From Deinococcus marmoris DSM 12784 (GTDB lineage: Bacteria > Deinococcota > Deinococci > Deinococcales > Deinococcaceae), in contig NZ_JNIV01000010.1 in assembly GCF_000701405.1 (NCBI RefSeq), forward strand, positions 11,845 to 75,844: 64,000 nt of DNA, given 5' to 3'. Positions 16,180 through 30,470 of the stretch are shown here, piece by piece. The position numbers and the translations under genes were made by a program. The notes under the pieces are model-generated. The model ran no database searches. It was not told where the DNA came from and worked only from the letters and a program-made list of their open reading frames with translations. Position 1 is the first letter of the stretch, and every line of letters starts with the position of its first letter.

Positions 16180-16622
16180 CCGTGCCTTCATCTGGACCGC
16201 TGCTGTTGACCGCCGAGGGAGACACGCTGTTCTCTCGCATTGGGGAGGAACGTCTGCGGGCGCTGCTGTGGGGCTTTTACGCCGTAGTTGTGAAGGACGA
16301 GGTGCTGGGGCCGATCTTCAGGCAACGCATCGGGCCATTTCCAGGGGCCGGGTGGCCGGTGCATATCGCGCGGCTGGAGGGCTTCTGGCGGGCCGTCACG
16401 GGCGGCCCCAGCGCCTACCGGGGGCAGCCCGGCCCGGCCCACAGCAATCTCGGCGCAGAGGCAGCCCACTTTGACCGCTGGCTGGCTCTGTGGGAAACGG
16501 CACTGGCCGAACACCTCGGTCCATCAGAAGCACAGGCCCTGCTGGTGATGGCGTCACGCATGCGGGTATCGCTGCAACGCTTCGCACTGGCCGGAGCCGC
16601 TTTACAGGGAGAAAAATCATGA
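16176..16622 (+). CDS. Group III truncated hemoglobin
   Basis: A 148-residue globin. Group III features are VLGPIFRQRIG at the B/C region, WPVHIARLEGFWRAVTG (E-helix), the segment AYRGQPGPAHSNLG, in which the histidine is the expected proximal heme ligand (F8), and HFDRWLALWETAL. Truncated globins bind oxygen or nitric oxide; the physiological role of group III members is poorly known. The GTG start overlaps the preceding stop (GTGA), and the next gene starts inside this stop (ATGA), a pattern that suggests strict co-translation with the cupin and membrane protein. Confidence 0.88.
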   Translation: MTVPSSGPLLLTAEGDTLFSRIGEERLRALLWGFYAVVVKDEVLGPIFRQRIGPFPGAGWPVHIARLEGFWRAVTGGPSAYRGQPGPAHSNLGAEAAHFDRWLALWETALAEHLGPSEAQALLVMASRMRVSLQRFALAGAALQGEKS

Positions 16623-16924
16623 CCACCGAACACACAGACACCAAACACACAGACATTCAGCGCGCCGCACCTCCGCAGGTGCTGACCGCCACCCCGCACG
16701 GACGGTCACTGCTGTTCACGCTGGAGGCCGGGCAGGGCATCCCGCCCCACCGCCATCCCGGCGCGCAGGCCATTCTTACCGTCCTGTCGGGCGAGATTGA
16801 GGTCAGGGCGCAGACCACGCAGACGCTGAAGGCGGGCGAGGTGGCGGTCCATGATGGCAACGAACAGATCAGTCTGCTGGCCCTTCAGCCGGGACAGGTG
16901 CTAGTGACGCTGCTGGGCGGGTAA
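16619..16924 (+). CDS. Small single-domain cupin
   Basis: A 101-residue cupin with the first motif PPHRHPGAQAILTVLSGEIEV (metal-binding histidines H-x-H) and the second around LKAGEVAVHDGNEQISLLAL. The N-terminus is Thr/His-rich (MTTEHTDTKHTD). Such small cupins act as metal-dependent enzymes or ligand-binding modules, and no substrate can be named. ATGA overlap with the globin gene and 21 nt before a Crp/Fnr regulator place it in a likely four- or five-gene redox-response unit. Confidence 0.82.
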   Translation: MTTEHTDTKHTDIQRAAPPQVLTATPHGRSLLFTLEAGQGIPPHRHPGAQAILTVLSGEIEVRAQTTQTLKAGEVAVHDGNEQISLLALQPGQVLVTLLGG

Positions 16925-16945
16925 AGCATGGCAGCATAGACCCCT

Positions 16946-17659
16946 GTGACTCCCGAACGCGCCCTGGCCCTCCTGCGTCACGCCCCCATCTTTCAGGGCG
17001 CGCAGGAGGCCGATCTGTCGCCGCTGGCCGAACGGGGCCACTTCTTAGGGCTGATGCGTGGGCAACACCTGTTTCAGGCCGGGCAGCCCGTGGAAGCGCT
17101 GTATGTCGTCGCCAGTGGCAGCGTGCGGGTCTACCGGCTGGCGCGCGGCGGACGGCGCGAGCTGACCCTGCATGTGGAGGGACCGCGTCAACTGGTGGCC
17201 GGTATCGCCGCCTTCCAGAGTCGGGCGGTCTACCCAGCGCACGCCCAGGCCCTCCAGAGTCCCACCGAGGTGCTGGCCCTGCCGGTGGAAGCCGTGCGGC
17301 AGGCCGTGTTCAACACGCCGACGCTGGCGCAGGCGGTGATCGCCTATTTTGCGCGGCGACAGGCCGAGTTGCTGGGACGGCTGGACAGTCTGGTGTTCAG
17401 TGAACTGGGCGAACGGCTGGCCGCCTACCTGCTGGAGCACGCCGCCGAAACACCGCACGCGCTGCCCACCAATTCGGAACTGGCCGCGCTGCTGGGCACC
17501 GTGCCGGAAATCATCAGCCGCAAGCTGGGCGAGTTCTATCGGCTGGGCCTGATCGTGCTGGAACGCCGCACGGTGCGGGTCTGTGATGTGGCAGAACTGG
17601 CGCGGCTGGCGGGCCACACAGTGACAGCAGGGGACGCAGCAAGGGAGGCGGGGCGCTAG
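16946..17659 (+). CDS. Crp/Fnr family transcriptional regulator
   Basis: A 237-residue regulator. Residues about 10-125 form the cyclic-nucleotide-type sensor domain (HFLGLMRGQHLFQAGQPVEALYVVASGSVRVYRL). The C-terminal winged helix contains LPTNSELAALLGTVPEIISRKLGEFYRLGLI, a recognition helix of the Fnr/Crp class. No cluster of N-terminal cysteines is present, so a Fnr iron-sulfur sensor is unlikely; the effector might be a nucleotide, heme or NO. The GTG start lies 21 nt after the cupin stop. It probably controls the globin-cupin operon to which it belongs (inference from context). Confidence 0.9.
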   Translation: MTPERALALLRHAPIFQGAQEADLSPLAERGHFLGLMRGQHLFQAGQPVEALYVVASGSVRVYRLARGGRRELTLHVEGPRQLVAGIAAFQSRAVYPAHAQALQSPTEVLALPVEAVRQAVFNTPTLAQAVIAYFARRQAELLGRLDSLVFSELGERLAAYLLEHAAETPHALPTNSELAALLGTVPEIISRKLGEFYRLGLIVLERRTVRVCDVAELARLAGHTVTAGDAAREAGR

Positions 17660-17704
17660 GGTCTCCCCCACCGCCCCGCCTCTTCTCAACTCTGTTTCCT
17701 GCGC

Positions 17705-18304
17705 TCAGTTGCCGTTCTGGCCGGTCCGTTCGCTCTGGAGACGGCCCTTGCCCACCGCGTCGTCCAGCTTGATGGCCCCGTGCTGGCGCATCAGGCTCAG
17801 GGCCTCGTCGGCGCGGGCGCTGCTGGGGTCACGGGCGATCACAATGACGTGGCCGTCGCCGAGGCCAGCGTTGAAGCGCTCGGCCTGTACCGGGGGCACG
17901 CCCATGCGGCGCAGCAGGGTCACGTAATCGCCGCTGTCACTGCCCGACAGCGCGCCGAACATGCCGCCCAGCGTCAGGCCGCCGATAGCGCCGTACATGA
18001 TGCCCAGCAGGCCGCCCTCCTGATAGATGCGGGTGACCGGGAACACCAGGATCAGCAGCCAGATCGGGACGGTCAGCACCAGACTCGCCAGTGTCCCCAC
18101 CACTGCGCCCCGGATGACGGCTGCCGATCCGGCGGGCGCGCCCTCTTCCGGGCTGACCCCCGTGGACTGCGCCAGCTCCTCTTCGGCCACAGCGTCGTTC
18201 AGGGCAAAGCCCAGATGATCGCGTTCAAAACCACGGGATTTCAGGGCTTCCAGAACGACCTTGGCCTGATCCGGCTCACGAAAGAGGGCAACGACGCTTT
18301 CCAT
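17705..18304 (-). CDS. Stress-type membrane protein with glycine-rich double helix hairpin
   Basis: A 199-residue protein resembling the general-stress/DUF1269-like group: an N-terminal VVALFREPDQAKVVLEALKSRGF motif, two adjacent hydrophobic segments rich in Gly (about residues 64-95 and 100-125, VVGTLASLVLTVPIWLLILVF and GIMYGAIGGLTLGGMFGAL), then a cytosolic part with a second alpha/beta unit (YVTLLRRMGVPPVQAERF...HVIVIARD). Function unknown. The start is set at 18304 where the conserved MESVVALF begins; an A-rich GTAAAAATGC box lies just upstream. Convergent with the Crp gene. Confidence 0.75.
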   Translation of the reverse strand: MESVVALFREPDQAKVVLEALKSRGFERDHLGFALNDAVAEEELAQSTGVSPEEGAPAGSAAVIRGAVVGTLASLVLTVPIWLLILVFPVTRIYQEGGLLGIMYGAIGGLTLGGMFGALSGSDSGDYVTLLRRMGVPPVQAERFNAGLGDGHVIVIARDPSSARADEALSLMRQHGAIKLDDAVGKGRLQSERTGQNGN

Positions 18305-18440
18305 GCCTGCATTTTTACCACGTACAGCGCAGAAAAGGGAGGGACAGAGAAGAAACGATCCTTTAGGTCCGGGCACGCGGGACTGCGGGCGCATCCCCCA
18401 CCCTGCGCTTTCCGGTACGTTTTGCCCCCCCGCCCCCTCA

Positions 18441-18446
18441 TATACT
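18441..18446 (+). promoter_or_regulatory. -10 box for leaderless polyprenyl synthase mRNA
   Basis: TATACT exactly 7 nt before the ATG at 18454. Confidence 0.7.
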
Positions 18447-18453
18447 GTGGGCC

Positions 18454-19428
<975 letters not shown>

Positions 19429-19822
19429 GCCGCCTCGTCGTCCTGCCTGAGCGGACAGCGCACCAAGGCTGACTTTTCAATCGACAGGTCTTCTGGACCG
19501 TCTCTCGCGGCATGGGAACTGGAAACGCTTCAGCTCTTCTCTTTGTCCTGGCCTCATGTTCTCGGCTTGACGGGCCGCATGGGCGGCGTTAGAACAGGGG
19601 CACAACATTTCCTGGGCCAGGCCCACTGCACGAGTCGGTCCGGTGATGACCGGGGCGTTGTCTATGTGTGTATGCTCCAAAGCAGACCATCCGGGCAGTG
19701 TGGACACGGTCCAGACATCCGGTCTGGCACCTGCGTCTATGCTTCGGTTCCACCCCTGTTCACTGGTCACCCCACCCCACCCCACCCCACCATTCACCCC
19801 ATCCCACAAAGGAGAACTCTAA
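19429..19822 (+). promoter_or_regulatory. Long leader region before gdhA, with CCCCA tandem repeat
   Basis: No gene was found here. Contents: a possible -10 box TATGCT (19671-19676), a hairpin CCAGAC/GTCTGG (19711-19716 with 19722-19727), four perfect CCCCA units at 19770-19789, and the gdhA ribosome binding site AAAGGAG 8 nt before the ATG. The leader would be about 145 nt, long for this window where many genes are leaderless. Confidence 0.5.
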
Positions 19823-21067
<1,245 letters not shown>

Positions 21068-21164
21068 GCTTCAGGCAGAGGGCAGAAAGCCTTCGCCAGA
21101 CCTCCCATCTTCCTCTTGCACAGTCCACAGCCCTCATCCCGCACCCCCAAAAAGGAGCCTCCGC

Positions 21165-22487
21165 ATGACCGCCACCCAGGAACCCGAACACGTCAAGCAG
21201 AAGAAATACGGCGCGCACGACATTCCCAGCTACCTGGACCCCAACCACATCGGGCCGTATGAAATCTATCTGGAGCAGGTGGAGCGGGTCACGCCGTACC
21301 TGGGCAAGCTGGCGTACTGGGTAGAGACCCTCAAGCGGCCCAAACGCATTCTGGTGGTGGACATCCCGGTTCATCTGGATGACGGCACCGTGGCGCATTT
21401 CGAGGGCTACCGCGTGCAGCACAACACCTCACGCGGCCCGGCCAAGGGCGGCATCCGCTACCACCAGGACGTGACTTTAAGCGAAGTGATGGCGCTGTCT
21501 GCATGGATGACCATCAAGAACGCTGCCGTCAACCTGCCCTACGGCGGCGGCAAGGGCGGCGTACGCATCGATCCGCGCAAGTACAGCACCGGGGAAATCG
21601 AGCGCGTGACCCGCCGTTACGCCACCGAGATCGGGCTGATCATCGGGCCGGAAAAAGACATTCCCGCCCCCGACGTAAACACCAATCCGCAGACGATGGC
21701 GTGGATCATGGACACCTACTCGATGAACGTGGGCCGCACCTCCACGGGGGTCGTGACCGGCAAGCCCGTTGCGCTGGGCGGCTCGCTGGGCCGCGCGGAC
21801 GCCACCGGGCGCGGCGTGTTCATCACCGGGGCAGAGGCCCTGAAGAAACTGGGGCTGCCGCTGGAAGGCGCGCGAATTGCCATTCAGGGCTTCGGCAACG
21901 TGGGGGAAGCGGCCTCGCGCATCTTCCACGATCACGGCGCGAAGATCGTGGCGATTCAGGACGTGACCGGCACCATCCACAGCGAGGCCGGAATTGACCC
22001 CGCCGCCGCGCTGGAACATCTGCGCCGCACTGGCAAGATCACCGAACTGCCCGGCAGCGAGGAAATCCAGAAAGACGAGTTCTGGAGCGTGGACTGTGAC
22101 GTGCTGATTCCCGCCGCGCTGGAAAACCAGATCACGCTGGCGAACGCCGACAAGATCAAGGCCCGACTGATCGTGGAGGGCGCGAACGGCCCCACCAACC
22201 CCGCCGCCGACGATCTGTTGACCGAAAAGGGCGTGACCATCGTGCCCGACGTACTGGCGAACGCCGGGGGCGTGACCGTCAGTTACTTCGAGTGGGTGCA
22301 GGACTTCAGCTCGTTCTTCTGGACCGAGGAAGAGATCAACAAACGGCTGGACCGGATCATGACCGAGGCGTTCCTGAGCCTGTGGGCCGTGAAGGAGCAG
22401 CACAACGTGACGCTGCGGACCGCCGTCTACATCGTGTCCTGCACGCGGGTGCTGGAAGCGCGGGCGCTACGGGGACTTTACCCCTGA
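21165..22487 (+). CDS. gdhB: Glutamate dehydrogenase, catalytic subunit
   Basis: A 440-residue enzyme that interconverts glutamate and 2-oxoglutarate plus ammonia using NAD(P). All catalytic elements are intact: [54 protein letters not shown], the Rossmann glycines GFGNVGEAA, and the C-terminal [10 protein letters not shown] typical of Thermus/Deinococcus GdhB. Ribosome binding site AAAGGAG 8 nt before the ATG. Co-transcribed with gdhA; the operon ends at the bidirectional terminator 22506-22547. Confidence 0.95.
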   Translation: MTATQEPEHVKQKKYGAHDIPSYLDPNHIGPYEIYLEQVERVTPYLGKLAYWVETLKRPKRILVVDIPVHLDDGTVAHFEGYRVQHNTSRGPAKGGIRYHQDVTLSEVMALSAWMTIKNAAVNLPYGGGKGGVRIDPRKYSTGEIERVTRRYATEIGLIIGPEKDIPAPDVNTNPQTMAWIMDTYSMNVGRTSTGVVTGKPVALGGSLGRADATGRGVFITGAEALKKLGLPLEGARIAIQGFGNVGEAASRIFHDHGAKIVAIQDVTGTIHSEAGIDPAAALEHLRRTGKITELPGSEEIQKDEFWSVDCDVLIPAALENQITLANADKIKARLIVEGANGPTNPAADDLLTEKGVTIVPDVLANAGGVTVSYFEWVQDFSSFFWTEEEINKRLDRIMTEAFLSLWAVKEQHNVTLRTAVYIVSCTRVLEARALRGLYP

Positions 22488-22505
22488 GCGCAGACGACAA
22501 TCAGT

Positions 22506-22547
22506 AAAAAGCAGATGGCTGGGGAGACCCGCGCCATCTGCTTTTTT
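22506..22547. terminator. Bidirectional terminator between gdhB and treS
   Basis: A 14-bp stem AAAAAGCAGATGGC/GCCATCTGCTTTTT (22506-22519 with 22533-22546). The T-run serves gdhB and the A-run serves the convergent trehalose synthase gene. Confidence 0.92.
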
Positions 22548-22602
22548 GTGCTTGAAATACCCTGAACTCGATTCCGAGAGCGGAGTTGCGGTTGGGGCGC
22601 GC

Positions 22603-24261
<1,659 letters not shown>

Positions 24262-24269
24262 TGCCCACG

Positions 24270-24275
24270 AGTGTA
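24270..24275 (-). promoter_or_regulatory. -10 box of treS
   Basis: TACACT on the minus strand, 8 nt before the treS ATG. Confidence 0.6.
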
Positions 24276-24385
24276 ATAGACCCAGGTGTATTAGAGAAGG
24301 GCTTTGGAATCGCTGCCAACCCGGAGGGTGAAAGAAATGCCGCGAGGACCGATGGTGAGAGTGCAGCGAGCTGGAAGGCAAAAAG

Positions 24386-24573
24386 AAACCCCTCTCCTAC
24401 GGAGCTGTGCCGGCCAGTCTGCTTCGCAGCCAGCTTCCCTCAAAAGGGAGCCAGGGAGCGCAGAAGACCGTCCAGAACAGGAATCTCCTCGCCTCGCTTC
24501 TAAGAGGAGGTGCCCCGAAGGGGCGGACTCGTAGAGCTGCGAAGCAGAGGGGTTAAACCGTGGGAGCCACCCT
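24386..24573. repeat. Dispersed repeat B, copy 2 (uninterrupted)
   Basis: About 188 bp. Left end AAACCCCTCTCC and CTGCTTCGCAGCC; right end GCTGCGAAGCAGAGGGGTT, which is the reverse complement of the left-end motif, so the element has inverted termini. The middle GGAGCGCAGAAGACCGT and the end CCGTGGGAGCCACC match copy 1 at 6352-6700. It lies between the treS promoter and the tRNA-Gln terminator. Confidence 0.82.
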
Positions 24574-24627
24574 GTAAACTCAACTTCGCTACATCTTGCA
24601 GCAGTTTAAACCAAAGCACCAGACAGC

Positions 24628-24655
24628 AAAAAACCCCGCCCTGAGACGAGGTTTT
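24628..24655 (-). terminator. Terminator of tRNA-Gln
   Basis: On the minus strand AAAACCTCG pairs with CGGGGTTTT (one G-T pair), followed by T6, starting 9 nt after the tRNA 3' end. Confidence 0.85.
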
Positions 24656-24663
24656 CTACATTC

Positions 24664-24737
24664 TGGTTGGGGCACAAGGACTCGAACCTTGATCGACAGT
24701 GTCAGAGACTGTTGTCCTGCCATTAGACGATGCCCCA
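24664..24737 (-). tRNA. tRNA-Gln, anticodon CUG, CCA encoded
   Basis: Read on the minus strand the gene starts TGGGGCATCGTCTAATGGC and folds to a cloverleaf: a 7-bp acceptor (TGGGGCA/TGCCCCA), a D-arm, an anticodon arm ACAGT-CTCTGAC-ACTGT giving anticodon CTG (codon CAG), a T-arm with GGTTCGAGTCC, discriminator A and an encoded CCA end. It is preceded by a consensus promoter and followed by a terminator, so it is a single-gene unit. Confidence 0.97.
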
Positions 24738-24753
24738 GCGAGATAGGGGTGCT

Positions 24754-24767
24754 TTCCCCTAGGGGAA
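24754..24767. other. Perfect 14-bp palindrome in the pre-tRNA leader
   Basis: TTCCCCTAGGGGAA lies 16 nt upstream of the mature tRNA-Gln 5' end, between promoter and gene; it could fold in the precursor or bind a protein. Confidence 0.5.
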
Positions 24768-24777
24768 GGCGACAGAA

Positions 24778-24806
24778 AGTATAACGGGCAGGCCGGGAAG
24801 CGTCAA
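24778..24806 (-). promoter_or_regulatory. Housekeeping promoter of tRNA-Gln
   Basis: TTGACG (24801-24806), exactly 17 nt spacer, TATACT (24778-24783), all on the minus strand. It is the best sigma-70-type promoter in the window. Confidence 0.9.
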
Positions 24807-24884
24807 GCTCCGGGGAGCATCTGCGTGCTGGCGGGCCGTCTTCAGCGTTCCATCAGAAATGAATGGACCGCGTTCAGAGCGTGC

Positions 24885-24914
24885 TTGCTGCCCACACGCC
24901 GACTCTGGTACACT
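24885..24914 (+). promoter_or_regulatory. Promoter of rpsA and structured leader
   Basis: TTGCTG (24885-24890), 18-nt spacer, TACACT (24909-24914). The resulting leader of about 137 nt has a small hairpin near 24955-24976 (CCGCT/AGCGG) and a second near 25013-25040 (GGCTG with CAGCC) just before the ribosome binding site AGGAGGACAGG, a layout that could allow autoregulation. Confidence 0.65.
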
Positions 24915-25057
24915 GATAGATGTTGCCGCGCCGTTGCGCCCGTGTCTCCCCCCCGCTGAATTAAGTTTTAGCGGAAGCAGGCCGAAGGACGCACGGCAGC
25001 AGTTTACAGAAGCTGGCTGTCAGGCGGAGTTCTGCCAGCCCAGGAGGACAGGAGTTC

Positions 25058-27016
<1,959 letters not shown>

Positions 27017-27045
27017 GCCCCTTGAGGTTCTGAAGTCGAATTGAG

Positions 27046-27085
27046 GAAGGCCCGGATGCGAGAGTGTCCGGGTCTTCTTCGTTTT
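27046..27085 (+). terminator. Terminator after rpsA
   Basis: An 11-bp stem with one G-T pair (27046-27056 with 27067-27077), followed by TTCGTTTTG. Confidence 0.78.
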
Positions 27086-27127
27086 GAGTCGTATGGTGAC
27101 GGGTTTGGGGTTGCCCTGCCAGCGGCA

Positions 27128-27200
27128 CTCCCTGGCCCCCTCTGAGTACAACAGACTGATTGGCACAGCTCCGCAGCAGCGCCGCAGGAGAGGGGTTTTC
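27128..27200. repeat. Dispersed repeat B, copy 3 (inverted, degenerate)
   Basis: On the minus strand it reads AAACCCCTCTCCTGCGG, GGAGCTGTGCC and CAGTCTG, matching the left half of copy 2. It is more diverged and lacks the right half. Confidence 0.65.
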
Positions 27201-27265
27201 ATTTGATCGGGCCGGACCTCTTCGGCCCATCAGGTACTCTTTTCATTTCGTCGCAGGCGGGCGGG

Positions 27266-27271
27266 TATCAT
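27266..27271 (+). promoter_or_regulatory. -10 box deciding the TetR-gene start
   Basis: TATCAT overlaps an in-frame ATG (27270) and lies 7 nt before a GTG at 27279. The leaderless rule makes the GTG the likely start. Confidence 0.6.
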
Positions 27272-27278
27272 GCGGGGC

Positions 27279-27875
27279 GTGACCGTCCCACTGCCGCCCA
27301 CCGTTGCCTATCCCCCCGACACCACCCGCACCCGCATTGGACAGGAGGCGGCGCGGCTGTTCGTGGCAAGCGGCTACCACGGCGTCTCCATGCGCGAGGT
27401 GGCCGAGGCGGTGGGCGTGACCAAACCCGCGCTGTACCACCACTATGCCGACAAGGAATCGCTGTTCCTGGCGATGCTGGACGGCGCGCTGGCCGGTCTT
27501 GCGCGGCTGATCGAACACGCCTCGGCCCAGAACGGACTGTCGGCGCAACTGGACACGCTGGTCAGCGAACTGGTGGACAGCGCCCCCGAGCAGCGCGTGG
27601 GCCTGCAACTGGCATCAGAACTGCGGCACGTCTCGCCGGAACGCCGCAAGACTTTTGAGAACGAATACCGCCGGATCTGGATGGGCGGCCTGAGCGCCCT
27701 GTTCGAGGCGGCCTCGGCGCGCGGTGAACTGCGCGCCGACATGCCGCCGCCCATGCTGACGCGGGCGTTTCTGGCCCTGATCTACCCGCTGGTCACGGGA
27801 ACGCCGCCCACCGATCCGCAGGGCACAGCGCGGGCACTGTTGTCGGTGTACCTGGACGGTGCCAGACCGCGTTGA
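27279..27875 (+). CDS. TetR/AcrR family transcriptional regulator
   Basis: A 198-residue repressor-type protein. The N-terminal helix-turn-helix is clear: TRTRIGQEAARLFVASGYHGVSMREVAEAVGVTKPALYHHYADKESLFLAML. The C-terminal ligand domain is family-variable, so the effector is unknown. The GTG start at 27279 is chosen from the TATCAT box 7 nt upstream; an ATG at 27270 inside that box is the alternative. It converges on the DMT transporter gene and could regulate itself or that gene, but no operator palindrome was recognised. Confidence 0.9.
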   Translation: MTVPLPPTVAYPPDTTRTRIGQEAARLFVASGYHGVSMREVAEAVGVTKPALYHHYADKESLFLAMLDGALAGLARLIEHASAQNGLSAQLDTLVSELVDSAPEQRVGLQLASELRHVSPERRKTFENEYRRIWMGGLSALFEAASARGELRADMPPPMLTRAFLALIYPLVTGTPPTDPQGTARALLSVYLDGARPR

Positions 27876-27893
27876 CCGTGGGCTGAGCCTTCC

Positions 27894-27926
27894 CCTCCCC
27901 ACCTCATTGAAGGGGTGGGGATTTTT
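27894..27926. terminator. Hairpin with T-run after the TetR gene
   Basis: CCCACC (27898-27903) can pair with the GGTGGG in the G-rich right arm, followed by ATTTTTCG. It overlaps the stop of the convergent EamA gene. Confidence 0.6.
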
Positions 27927-28884
27927 CGTCGCCCCCATTAATCCTGCTTTCCACACCCGGCTTTCTGACCCCGCCCGATTCCGGCCAGTTCGCCAGCGTT
28001 GCCCCGATCAGAATGACGGCGGCCATGCCCCACACACTGGCGGGCAACCGCTCGTGCAGCAGCGCGGCGCTGAGGGTCAGGGCGATCACCGGGGCCAGCG
28101 CCTGCCACACGCTGGTGCGGGCCGCCCCCAGGACCTGCGCGCCGCCTGCCCAGGCCAGATAAGCGACGACATTGGCCCCCAGCGCGCTGAAGGCAATGCC
28201 CAGCCACGCCGCTGCTGGCACGCCCGTCTCCTTCAGGCCCGCGAATTGAAGGTGCGGCAGGGCGTACAGCAGGTACGGCACACTGCCCAGCGCCAGACTG
28301 AAGGCCACGAAGGGCAGCGCGCCAAGCCGCGCCGACAATGGACGATTAAACAGCGTATACAGCGCCCACACCACCCCGGCGGCCAGCAACCACAGCAGTC
28401 CAGTCAGGGTGACCGACACCCCCGGCACGCGCGTCAGGGCCAGCAGGCCCAGCAGACCGGCGAAGGCCACGGCCACACCGGCCCCTTGGCGGCGGGTGAA
28501 GCCCTGGCCCAGCAACAGGCCCAGCGGTAGCACCAGCACGGGCACCAGCCCGTTGACCAGTCCCGCCACGCCCGCCGGATTCAACTCGATCCCAGTTAGA
28601 AAAAATGCCTGAAACAGCGTGTTGCCCAGCAGCCCCACCCCAGCCACCGTCAGCCAGGTCCGGGCGTCCCAGCGCGGCCAGCCGTGGGCGCGGACGGCCA
28701 GCGTGACCAGCACGGTTCCAGCGGTCAGCGCCCGCACGGTGTTGGTGGTCTCGGCATTCAGAACGCCCAGCACGGCTTTCAGCGCCACCACGTTTGCGCC
28801 CCACAGGAACACGGTCAGCAGCACGCCCGCAAGGGCCAGCCGAACCTGCCGTTCAGGGGGGGCCGGGGAGGAATGAACCGTCAC
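27904..28884 (-). CDS. EamA/DMT-superfamily transporter
   Basis: A 326-residue inner-membrane protein with ten hydrophobic segments forming two EamA repeats (first about residues 15-145 from LALAGVLLTVFLWGANVVALK, second about 155-295 from LTGLLWLLAAGVVWALYTLF). Members export amino acids, purines or other metabolites; substrate not inferable. The GTG start has a TATGCT box about 24 nt upstream rather than the leaderless spacing. The hydrophilic tail (KPGVESRINGGDEKSPPLQ) is not family-conserved. Convergent with the TetR regulator. Confidence 0.87.
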   Translation of the reverse strand: MTVHSSPAPPERQVRLALAGVLLTVFLWGANVVALKAVLGVLNAETTNTVRALTAGTVLVTLAVRAHGWPRWDARTWLTVAGVGLLGNTLFQAFFLTGIELNPAGVAGLVNGLVPVLVLPLGLLLGQGFTRRQGAGVAVAFAGLLGLLALTRVPGVSVTLTGLLWLLAAGVVWALYTLFNRPLSARLGALPFVAFSLALGSVPYLLYALPHLQFAGLKETGVPAAAWLGIAFSALGANVVAYLAWAGGAQVLGAARTSVWQALAPVIALTLSAALLHERLPASVWGMAAVILIGATLANWPESGGVRKPGVESRINGGDEKSPPLQ

Positions 28885-29026
28885 AACTGGGCCGTCACGG
28901 AAGTGAGCATACGCTCCAGGCCCACCGCAGCCCCAGCCGCCCGCACGTCCCAGCGTCCCACGAGGCCCAGTTAAGACCTTGTGATTGCCGGAACTTTCCA
29001 GGCTTCAGGCGTTCAGGCCCCAGGAC

Positions 29027-30301
29027 TTATTTCGCCGCCCGCGTGGCCAACGCCTGTAAGGCCGCTTCCAGCGTCACGTCCCGGCCCTGTTCGGTCAGTG
29101 CCACGATGTCGCCGGGGGCCAGCACGTCGGGCGTGATGCTGTCGGGCAACGCCTCGCCCTTCTCGTTGAAGGCGCGCAGGACCGTCACCGAGACCACGCC
29201 GCCATCGGGGAGCGGCTCGAAAACTACGCCGCTGTTGCCCACACCGCGCGTCTTCTCGCCCACGGCGATGGCCCCAGCCCGCTGTGCGTAATAGGTGAAG
29301 ACCTCGGCGCAGGAGGCGGTGTTCGGCCCCACCAGCACGGCCACTGGCCCCTTCCAGACGGCGCTGCCGGGGGGGACAGTCTTCATGTTCAGGAAATTGC
29401 CGCGCGTGCCGTTCACGCCAGTAAAGCTGTAGGTGGACAGCCTGCCGTTATAGCGGGTCTGGGATTTGTACTCCACCGGGGCAAAGACGCTGGCGGCGGC
29501 CACGCACTCGGTGAGGCTGCCGCCGCCGTTGTAGCGCAGGTCCACGATCAGCTCGCGCGCCCCTGCCGCCTGCGCTTCCTTCAGCCGGGCCAGAAACAGT
29601 TGCGAGGCATCGCTGGGCAGGAAAGTGGGATACGAGATCACCGCCACCTTGCCGTCTGTGCCCGTCCAGGCCAACGTAGGCACGTCGCGGGCCAGCAGGG
29701 ACTGGGTGCTGAGGCTGAGGGTCAGTTCCGGGCTGGCAGGTCGCCGGACGGTCACACGGATAGGCTCGGCTGCCCGCTCCAGCCGGATAAAGTCGTTGGG
29801 GCCAATGGGCGCGTTCTCGCCGCCGCGTTTGCCTGCCGCTGCGCCGTTCACGGTGGTCACCAGATCGAACACGCGCAGGCCCCCAGCCTCGGCGGGACTG
29901 CCGGGGATGATCGAGACCACCAGCAGGCCGCCCTCGGCGCGTGCCAGCCGCGCTCCGGTGCGCTGAACGGCCAGATCCTGCGTCACCTCGCGCAGCCGCT
30001 CGGCCCCCTCCGGGTCACGGACATTGGTGTGGGCGTCGCCAAATTCCTTGAACAGGTCGGTCAGGACATCGCGGCCCGTGGCATAGGGACACGCCTCGCC
30101 CTGATCCGAACAGCGCACACGCAGCAGGGCGTCGTACTTCTCGCTCAGGGCTTTTAAATCCGCCGTGGACCAGCCGTAATACTCGCGCGCGACCTGCCGC
30201 GTGGCCGACTGGAACAGGTCGCTGGCTGGACTGGCCCCCGCCACGGGCAGGGCGAGCAGCAACGCCGGAAACAGCGCACGCGGAAAGCGGTTATAGGGCA
30301 C
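29027..30301 (-). CDS. S41 family C-terminal processing-type protease, secreted
   Basis: A 424-residue serine protease. An N-terminal signal peptide ([18 protein letters not shown]) is followed by a helical region, a PDZ domain ([30 protein letters not shown]), and the S41 catalytic core with serine in [12 protein letters not shown] and lysine in GEKTRGVG, the Ser-Lys dyad. It probably trims or degrades envelope proteins. The GTG at 30301 is chosen because a TACGCT box ends 5 nt upstream and the signal peptide starts there; the open frame extends 32 more codons without signal-like character. Confidence 0.9.
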   Translation of the reverse strand: MPYNRFPRALFPALLLALPVAGASPASDLFQSATRQVAREYYGWSTADLKALSEKYDALLRVRCSDQGEACPYATGRDVLTDLFKEFGDAHTNVRDPEGAERLREVTQDLAVQRTGARLARAEGGLLVVSIIPGSPAEAGGLRVFDLVTTVNGAAAGKRGGENAPIGPNDFIRLERAAEPIRVTVRRPASPELTLSLSTQSLLARDVPTLAWTGTDGKVAVISYPTFLPSDASQLFLARLKEAQAAGARELIVDLRYNGGGSLTECVAAASVFAPVEYKSQTRYNGRLSTYSFTGVNGTRGNFLNMKTVPPGSAVWKGPVAVLVGPNTASCAEVFTYYAQRAGAIAVGEKTRGVGNSGVVFEPLPDGGVVSVTVLRAFNEKGEALPDSITPDVLAPGDIVALTEQGRDVTLEAALQALATRAAK

Positions 30302-30409
30302 ACCCCAGCGTAAGCCCCCGCAGGTGGGAGGCGTGAGGGGCGCGGTTTCAATCTGCGGACGGCGCGGCGCGGAAAGCCCTGAGCCGCCCTGAGCCACGCA
30401 GTAAAATCA

Positions 30410-30470
30410 GATCGTCGGCAGACCCAGGAAATGTTCAATCTCACGGTAGAGACGGCCAACCTGGGGACTC
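30410..30470 (-). other. Out-of-frame continuation of the ATPase C-terminus
   Basis: Removing one base from the five-G run near 30463-30470 would join the ATPase to GASPQVGRLYREIEHFLGLPTI and a stop at about 30410. The amphipathic tail looks more like real protein than the nine residues encoded now. Confidence 0.55.
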
